Assembly (NCBI GenBank): GCA_002358875.1 | Contig: DEPS01000093.1 | Location: forward strand, 383-10,095 | Direction of reading: 5' to 3' | DNA length: 9,713 nucleotides | DNA from: Lachnospiraceae bacterium UBA3386 | GTDB taxonomy: Bacteria; Bacillota; Clostridia; Lachnospirales; Lachnospiraceae | Part shown: positions 5,734 to 9,713 of the stretch, piece by piece | Layout: every line of letters begins with the position of its first letter | How positions within the stretch are numbered: the stretch's first letter is position 1 | Notes under the pieces: generated by a model | Database searches by the model: none | Told to the model about the DNA's origin: nothing | What the model saw: the letters and a program-made list of their open reading frames with translations, nothing else | Translations under genes and position numbers: made by a program

Positions 5734-7323
5734 CTATTTTTTTCTGGTCAGCCAGTGACGGATGAAGATATACAGGCAGATGATGAAGGCAAGCATGTAG
5801 CCAAAAAAGCCAAGAGCCGGTATTCCCAGCAGCTTCGGGCGCATATCCGTTGTACAGATGATGCTCGAGCTGATAAGAAGGGCCATGACCCACAGTCCCA
5901 TGACAATATTGCGGATCAGCTTGCGGAGGAGATTTTCCATCTCCCTGGTGGTATCCAGCTCCATCTTGACCTTGGCCTGGCTCTTGAGGTATTCCTCAAG
6001 GGCACTTTTTAACAGAGGGGGAATCTCCACCATGGTGTTTGCGGCGGTGTAGAGCTTTTTCCCTCCCTTTCTGATTTCCGATCTGAGGTTCAGGTGCTCC
6101 ATGGCGCTTTCCCGGATGCGGCCGGCAGCGATCTCCATCATGTTGACCTGGGGACTGATCCGGGCCAGAACGCCCTGCATATGGTTCATGCCGCGGGCGA
6201 GCATGGTCATCCCGTGGGGCAGGCGCAGGCCGTTTTCCTTCATGATATCCAGGATCTCCATAAAGAAATCCACGATATCTATGCTGCCCAGGGACATCTT
6301 TCCGTAGCGGCCGATCAGTGTGCGCAGTTCGCTGTACAGGCGGCCGTCGTCAACTTTTCCCTTTGGCTGGCAGAGCTCCAGAACCGTGCCCTCAAGCGCC
6401 TCTATGTCGCTGACAGCGATCGCCCGCACGGCGCGCTCCATAAGCAGCCTGTCCCGGGCGCTCAGACGCCCCATCATCCCCATGTCGATCCAGATTATCT
6501 TCCCGTCACAGACCTTTACGTTGCCGGGATGGGGATCCGCGTGGAAAAAGCCGTCCTCCATGACCTGTTTGATATAATTGTTGACGAGTTTTCGCCCAAC
6601 CTCTTCCAGATCATAGCCCTCCGACAGCAGCCCCTCCTTATCATCGATCGAGAAGCCTCCGATATATTCCATGACCAGGACCCTGCTGGTCGTGTGCTCC
6701 CTGTACAGGCGCGGGACACGGACATAATTAATGCCCTCGTTGCAGCGGGCAAATTCCTCCAGGTTCGCGGCCTCTCTCAAAAAGTCCATCTCCTCCTGGG
6801 CGACCGCCCACATCTCATCCAGGACCATGCCCAGATCCACCACGTTTTTGATCCCTCCCACAGAGGGCATCAGGTGTACCAGACGGTGGAGAAGCCCTAT
6901 GTCACGGGCCATGGTGTCATAGATGCCCTTTCGCTGCACCTTGACGACGACGTCCTGGCCCGACAAAAGCCTGGCCCTGTGCACCTGCGCGATCGATGCG
7001 GAGCCAAGGGGCTTTTCCTCGATCATTGAAAAGATCCGGTGCCAGTCCTCACGATAGGAGCGGTTGATGACCTCTTCCACCTCGGAAAAAGGCATGGGCT
7101 CCACTTCAGATCCCAGCTTCATCAGCTCGTCGCAGTAAGCCCTGGGAAGAATATCCGAGTGCAGGGACATGATCTGTCCGATCTTGATATAGGTCGGCCC
7201 CAGTTCCTCCAGGATCACTCTTAGCTTCTGCGGGGTCACGCCGCGGGTAATATGGTTCCGGAACAGAACCTGACGGATCTCCTTCATCCTGCTCCGGTTA
7301 TCCATCTTCGCCTTGTCTTCCAT
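5734..7323 (-). CDS. UbiB/ABC1/AarF family atypical kinase
   Basis: From the chosen ATG the protein has 529 residues. Family hallmarks appear in order: KIGQ at 47-50 (the KxGQ motif of the ABC1 N-terminal extension), GSASIAQVH at 107-115 (the alanine-rich-type nucleotide loop), K128 in VVVKVQ, E178 and D180 in EEMDFLREAAN, H261/D263/N268 in HADPHPGN, and D280 in IDMGMMG. Two C-terminal membrane segments (about 473-492 and 499-521) suggest anchoring with the kinase fold in the cytosol. UbiB proteins support ubiquinone synthesis in proteobacteria as ATPases/kinases; Clostridia generally lack ubiquinone, so the role here is unknown, probably lipid-related. ATGs at 7332 and 7305 are alternatives. 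An extension to 7395 would run through the terminator and is unlikely. A phasin-like gene lies upstream. Confidence 0.92.
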   Translation of the reverse strand: MEDKAKMDNRSRMKEIRQVLFRNHITRGVTPQKLRVILEELGPTYIKIGQIMSLHSDILPRAYCDELMKLGSEVEPMPFSEVEEVINRSYREDWHRIFSMIEEKPLGSASIAQVHRARLLSGQDVVVKVQRKGIYDTMARDIGLLHRLVHLMPSVGGIKNVVDLGMVLDEMWAVAQEEMDFLREAANLEEFARCNEGINYVRVPRLYREHTTSRVLVMEYIGGFSIDDKEGLLSEGYDLEEVGRKLVNNYIKQVMEDGFFHADPHPGNVKVCDGKIIWIDMGMMGRLSARDRLLMERAVRAIAVSDIEALEGTVLELCQPKGKVDDGRLYSELRTLIGRYGKMSLGSIDIVDFFMEILDIMKENGLRLPHGMTMLARGMNHMQGVLARISPQVNMMEIAAGRIRESAMEHLNLRSEIRKGGKKLYTAANTMVEIPPLLKSALEEYLKSQAKVKMELDTTREMENLLRKLIRNIVMGLWVMALLISSSIICTTDMRPKLLGIPALGFFGYMLAFIICLYIFIRHWLTRKK

Positions 7324-7342
7324 TCCCTTCATCCTTATTTCA

Positions 7343-7387
7343 TAAAAAAGACCCGCCGCACAAAGCCGGTGCTCTGTCTGCGGCGGG
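7343..7387 (-). terminator. Strong intrinsic terminator after the phasin-like gene
   Basis: On the minus strand CCCGCCGCA (7379-7387) and TGCGGCGGG (7352-7360) form a perfect 9-bp GC-rich stem with an 18-base loop, followed by TCTTTTTTAT. It lies 60 bases past the phasin-like stop and 20 bases before the UbiB-like ATG. It should end the phasin-like transcript. Because no separate promoter is visible between the stem and UbiB, partial read-through or attenuation may set UbiB expression. Confidence 0.85.
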
Positions 7388-7446
7388 CACACCATCCCAA
7401 GATTTTTTCGTTGATCTTTGATCCTGCTGCTGTGAAATACCCCTTC

Positions 7447-7902
7447 TTATTCCTCTTCTTCCTTTACATCGGACAGGCTCTGAACAGGAGCGCCTTCCTC
7501 TGCGTACATTTCGTCAAGGGCCTTTTCGTCCGCAATAGCCTTCTTTGTCTCTTCATCCCCGTTAATGGCTTCGTCAATAGCTTCTCCGGCAGCTTCCTTG
7601 ATCTTTTCCGCTGCCGCTTCTGCCTTTTTGATCATATTCTTGAGGGCCTCGAGCTCTTCCGCGCCCATCTTCGCGATCTTCTCCTCAAGAGGAGCCTCGC
7701 TGCCGGCCTTGCGCGCTTCAAAGGACTTCTTTACATTGTGCTGAAGCTCTTTGTTGAGTTCCTTGCCCTGCTCAACTGTGATCTCACCCTTTTTGACAAG
7801 ATCATCAATGATCTGCTGGGACTTCTCCACCGTCACGGCTGCTGCACCGATTCCGACAAGAAGGAATTTCCTGAGACCATCGCCGATTTTATCCATTGCC
7901 AT
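7447..7902 (-). CDS. Phasin-like coiled-coil protein
   Basis: This is a 151-residue acidic/basic, almost wholly helical protein. It opens with MDKIGDGLRKFLLVGIGAAAVTVEKSQQIIDDLVKKGEITVEQGKELNKEL, a pattern shared with small PhaF/phasin-like proteins annotated next to AarF/UbiB genes in Firmicutes. Residues about 80-120 are an Ala/Glu/Lys heptad region (AEELEALKNMIKKAEAAAEKIKEAAGEA), a likely coiled coil. The tail is very acidic (EEEE). Phasins coat polyhydroxyalkanoate granules in other bacteria, but no such synthesis gene is present and the resemblance may reflect coiled-coil bias. An amphipathic stretch at 10-24 could contact membrane. GAGAGG six bases before ATG fixes the start. The downstream UbiB-like gene suggests a shared process. 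Confidence 0.8.
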   Translation of the reverse strand: MAMDKIGDGLRKFLLVGIGAAAVTVEKSQQIIDDLVKKGEITVEQGKELNKELQHNVKKSFEARKAGSEAPLEEKIAKMGAEELEALKNMIKKAEAAAEKIKEAAGEAIDEAINGDEETKKAIADEKALDEMYAEEGAPVQSLSDVKEEEE

Positions 7903-7917
7903 TTTTTTCCTCTCTTT

Positions 7918-7975
7918 CCGGAGCGAAACAACAGATATCCGGCCGCCTCATGACGCTCCTTCACGGAGCGGCCGG
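7918..7975 (-). other. Competing stem-loops in the phasin-like gene leader
   Basis: CCGGCCGC (7939-7946) pairs with GCGGCCGG (7968-7975), enclosing CGCTCC (7954-7959), which pairs with GGAGCG (7965-7970). The two stems share bases 7968-7970 and cannot both form fully. A further GGAGCG at 7920-7925 could also pair with CGCTCC. The cluster ends 16 bases before the start codon and next to the ribosome binding site, so switching is conceivable, but no known riboswitch class is recognised. Confidence 0.3.
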
Positions 7976-8036
7976 TATTTTAACAAGCCGTATCTAATCT
8001 CTTCCGCCGAAAAATCCAGCCGGTATTTCTGACATA

Positions 8037-8080
8037 CAGACACCTCCGTGTCTGATCGGCTGTACTGGATCCTGCGATCC
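8037..8080. repeat. Two short tetraloop hairpins
   Basis: CAGACAC/GTGTCTG (8037-8043, 8048-8054) encloses CTCC, and GGATC/GATCC (8067-8071, 8076-8080) encloses CTGC. They lie between the dgkA stop and the phasin-like gene and have no T-run on either strand, so a simple terminator is doubtful. They resemble the other 4-base-loop palindromes in the window. Confidence 0.45.
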
Positions 8081-8101
8081 CGGGACAGATACAAGGCATT
8101 T

Positions 8102-8614
8102 TCAGAAAACCTCTCTGAAAAAAGCCAGAAGACGGGGGATAAAGATGATCAGGCCGGCAGCTGCCGCCATTACAGCCGCGATCAGAACCGCGCCGGCTGC
8201 AGTGTCCTTGGCGCGCTTTGCCAGAGGATGGTATTCCTCCGTCACCATGTCAACGACCGCTTCGACAGCCGTATTGACAAGCTCCAGACCCATGATCAGC
8301 CCGAAAAGCACAAGGCAGATGCACCACTCCGTCACAGAGATCCGCAGAAGAATTCCGAATACCACCACCAGAAATGCCATCAGGCAGTGAATCTTCATAT
8401 TTCTCTCCGTGACACCGATCCGAATCCCGTCAAACGCATGGCCAAAGCTCTCAAAAAGCGGCTGGGTCCTGGCCTTTTTCCCCTCAGTCTGCCTTCCGGC
8501 AGAGCCCAAAGAACGTCTCCCTGAAGAAGCCGGAGAATGCTTCCTGCCGGAAACCGGAGAAGACTTTTCCGTAAAATCAGAAGACTGCTTTCCCTGATAA
8601 GAAGGCCTTTTCAT
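8102..8614 (-). CDS. dgkA: DgkA-family diacylglycerol/undecaprenol kinase
   Basis: The 170-residue protein starts at ATG five bases after GGGAGG. Residues 54-170 match the small trimeric membrane kinase family: three hydrophobic helices (about 77-91, 95-113, 141-160) and the signature ELVNTAVEAVVD at 111-122 with E111, N114, E118 and D122, then AKDTAAGAV with K136 and D137. In Gram-positive bacteria such enzymes mainly phosphorylate undecaprenol, feeding the cell-wall lipid carrier pool; the diacylglycerol role is typical of proteobacteria. Residues 1-50 are an unusual hydrophilic, basic, serine-rich extension with SGRK, SGRR and AGRQ repeats, making the protein about 40-50 residues longer than usual. 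It is probably disordered and cytosolic. A strong promoter (8666-8694) makes it independent of tcdA. Confidence 0.92.
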   Translation of the reverse strand: MKRPSYQGKQSSDFTEKSSPVSGRKHSPASSGRRSLGSAGRQTEGKKARTQPLFESFGHAFDGIRIGVTERNMKIHCLMAFLVVVFGILLRISVTEWCICLVLFGLIMGLELVNTAVEAVVDMVTEEYHPLAKRAKDTAAGAVLIAAVMAAAAGLIIFIPRLLAFFREVF

Positions 8615-8626
8615 TTTTACCTCCCA

Positions 8627-8646
8627 TGCCGCTCGCAAGAGCGGCA
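8627..8646 (-). repeat. Hairpin directly before the dgkA ribosome binding site
   Basis: TGCCGCTC (8627-8634) and GAGCGGCA (8639-8646) form a perfect 8-bp stem around a 4-base loop (GCAA on plus, TTGC on minus). On the transcript the stem ends next to GGGAGG. The tcdA gene has the same arrangement, with one inner base pair swapped (see 9620-9641), so pairing rather than sequence is conserved. Confidence 0.6.
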
Positions 8647-8665
8647 GCTCAGCCGCGGCAATGTT

Positions 8666-8694
8666 ATTATAGCAGGACTGCCGACAATTGTACA
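8666..8694 (-). promoter_or_regulatory. Sigma-A-like promoter for dgkA
   Basis: On the minus strand, a consensus -10 TATAAT (8666-8671) is preceded by TGC, an extended -10, with a 17-base spacer and -35 TGTACA (8689-8694, four of six consensus). Transcription should begin near 8659, about 45 bases before the start codon, so the hairpin at 8627-8646 lies in the short leader. Confidence 0.75.
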
Positions 8695-8803
8695 TGAGAA
8701 TTCTTTCGAACTATACGACAGCAGGCACAGAAGCGTTTTTTGCTGCAGGCTTCCGGCAAAAAACCGTCTTTTACATATACAGGCATGTAGTGTGAATTTT
8801 TTT

Positions 8804-8833
8804 AAAAAACGGTTTTTCCGGAGCCGGTGCCGT
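8804..8833 (-). terminator. Weak candidate terminator after tcdA
   Basis: Just past the tcdA stop on the minus strand, ACGG (8830-8833) can pair with CCGT (8809-8812), with a GC-rich interior, followed by a T-run (8804-8809). The stem is only four base pairs, so this is tentative. A separate 9-bp pair (8735-8743 with 8756-8764) has its T-run on the 5' side and is not terminator-like. Confidence 0.25.
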
Positions 8834-8849
8834 CCGCTGCCGTGGCCTG

Positions 8850-9608
8850 TTACAGACGGATCAGGTCCCGCACGACCTCGCCCGCTATGATGAGGCCGGC
8901 TGCTGACGGAACAAAAGCAATACTCCCCGGTGTGGACCGCCGGACATGGACCGCCGTTTCCTCAGGCGTTGACTCTTGTGCCAGAACAGTATCATCCGCA
9001 CAGGAGATCTCTTCAGCCGGAGCCACAGGCTTTTCCCTGGAATAAACGACCTTCAGGGACTTCACGCCCCGTTTTTTCAGCTCGCGCCGCATGACGCGGG
9101 CAAGAGGATCGACTGAAGTCTCATAGATATCCGCGACCTGAAACCCGGCCGGGTCAAGCTTATTTCCCGCGCCCATGGAGCTTATGACCGGTGTCCCAGC
9201 CTCTTTTGCCTGCAGGATCAGCTGAATCTTTCCCGTGACCGTATCGATCGCGTCCACCACATAATCGTAGCTTGTAAAATCGAAACGATCCGCTGTTTCC
9301 GGCAGATAAAAGCATTCATGGGCATGAACGACAGCTGAGGGGTTAATGGACCGGATCCGTTCCGCCATGACCCTGACCTTGCTCCTGCCAACCGTATCCA
9401 TGGTCGCGATGATCTGGCGGTTTAAATTGGACAGACAGACCTTGTCATTGTCGACCAGGTCAAAGGTCCCGATCCCACAGCGGCATAGAGCCTCCGCCAC
9501 ATAGCCCCCTACTCCTCCGATTCCGAATATGGCAACCCTGGAGCTTTGCAGCTTTTCCAGTGCCTCCTCACCCACAAGCATCCTTGTCCTTGAAAATCTG
9601 TCTTCCAT
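8850..9608 (-). CDS. tcdA: tRNA threonylcarbamoyladenosine dehydratase
   Basis: From the chosen ATG the protein has 252 residues. TcdA (CsdL/YgdL) is an E1-like enzyme that uses ATP to cyclise the t6A side chain at A37 of ANN-reading tRNAs, forming ct6A. Seen here: GIGGVGG at 29-35 (nucleotide loop), DNDKV at 53-57, SNLNRQ at 60-65 with the E1-type arginine, DAIDTVTGK at 119-127, and GAGNKLDP at 146-153, the last typical of TcdA rather than ThiF or MoeB. No CxxC zinc pair is present, in line with TcdA. The start is chosen because it follows GGGG with seven bases spacing; a longer reading from 9641 would begin inside a hairpin repeat. It precedes dgkA by 235 bases, and that gene has its own promoter. 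Confidence 0.93.
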   Translation of the reverse strand: MEDRFSRTRMLVGEEALEKLQSSRVAIFGIGGVGGYVAEALCRCGIGTFDLVDNDKVCLSNLNRQIIATMDTVGRSKVRVMAERIRSINPSAVVHAHECFYLPETADRFDFTSYDYVVDAIDTVTGKIQLILQAKEAGTPVISSMGAGNKLDPAGFQVADIYETSVDPLARVMRRELKKRGVKSLKVVYSREKPVAPAEEISCADDTVLAQESTPEETAVHVRRSTPGSIAFVPSAAGLIIAGEVVRDLIRL

Positions 9609-9619
9609 CTTTATACCCC

Positions 9620-9641
9620 ATGCCGCACGCCAGTGCGGCAT
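9620..9641 (-). repeat. Hairpin directly before the tcdA ribosome binding site
   Basis: A perfect 9-bp stem is formed by ATGCCGCAC (9620-9628) and GTGCGGCAT (9633-9641) around GCCA. It closely matches the dgkA hairpin but has A/T where that one has T/A at the paired position, which is covariation. Its right arm overlaps the ATCCC that opens the next repeat. Confidence 0.6.
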
Positions 9642-9713
9642 CCCGAGGAGAAAGCCGCGAAGGCGGTTTCTCCGATGGGATCAAGCAATTTGGGCCGCGC
9701 AAGCGGCACAAAT
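9640..9713. repeat. Paired variable-hairpin repeat (right edge)
   Basis: ATCCC (9640-9644) and GGGAT (9677-9681) can pair around GAGG and a hairpin with arms 9647-9658 and 9663-9673 (11 bp, one bulged G, loop GAAG). CAA follows, then a second hairpin ATTTGGGCCGC (9688-9698) with GCGGCACAAAT (9703-9713) around GCAA, one mismatch, running off the window. Order and core match 1-76, while the stem sequences differ. Confidence 0.7.

Noticed and set aside
6094..7029. Plus-strand open frame of 311 codons inside the UbiB-like gene
   Set aside because: It is fully antisense to a gene with all its catalytic motifs. The His/Asp/Gln-rich product is typical of an antisense shadow.
7324..7395. Extra 24 codons at the front of the UbiB-like protein
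   Set aside because: They run through a strong terminator stem and its T-run, so they are unlikely to be translated as part of this gene.
8735..8764. GTTTTTTGC/GCAAAAAAC inverted repeat as a terminator between tcdA and dgkA
   Set aside because: On both strands the T-run is in the 5' arm and A in the 3' arm, the reverse of what an intrinsic terminator needs.

Overview
The window looks like ordinary chromosome from an anaerobic Clostridia-type Firmicute, most likely of the Lachnospiraceae kind. The evidence is the gene content: a Gram-positive DgkA-type kinase, a PrsW-like protease, a YARHG lipid-free secreted protein, a BspA-type leucine-rich-repeat protein and a secreted transglutaminase-like protein. 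AGGAGG-type ribosome binding sites and palindrome-rich intergenic DNA fit the same picture. The genus cannot be fixed from the sequence alone. No phage, plasmid, CRISPR, tRNA or rRNA feature is visible.

Layout from left to right: paired hairpin repeats (1-76); a PrsW-family membrane protease (-); a YfcE/MJ0936-type metallophosphoesterase (-); a secreted YARHG-domain protein (-); a cytosolic protein joining a YbjQ-like domain, leucine-rich repeats and a zinc ribbon (-); a 353-base intergenic region (3917-4269) holding a 154-bp MITE-like element, a sigma-A-like promoter and a further palindrome; a membrane-anchored transglutaminase-like protein (+, the only plus-strand gene); a UbiB/ABC1 atypical kinase (-); a small phasin-like coiled-coil protein (-); a DgkA-family lipid kinase (-); the tRNA-modifying enzyme TcdA (-); and another hairpin repeat cluster at the right edge.

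The genes are mostly single transcription units separated by 100-350 bases. The tightest functional pairing is phasin-like protein then UbiB kinase: they are co-directional, with a strong terminator between them. TcdA and DgkA are co-directional, but DgkA has its own strong promoter. TcdA modifies tRNA A37, DgkA recycles a lipid alcohol or diacylglycerol at the membrane, and the rest are envelope, secreted or regulatory proteins. They do not form one pathway.

The most unusual content is intergenic. One element (3958-4111) has near-perfect 11-bp terminal inverted repeats and is flanked by a perfect 8-bp direct repeat, the classic signature of a small non-autonomous transposon. Two simpler palindromes with the same ends lie nearby (2931-2968, 4182-4219). 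A second repeat type, in which ATCCC and GGGAT bracket a variable hairpin, occurs at both window ends and inside the MITE-like element. A covarying 8-9 bp tetraloop hairpin stands directly before the ribosome binding sites of both dgkA and tcdA. No new defence or enzymatic system is evident; the repeats are the best candidate for something undescribed.
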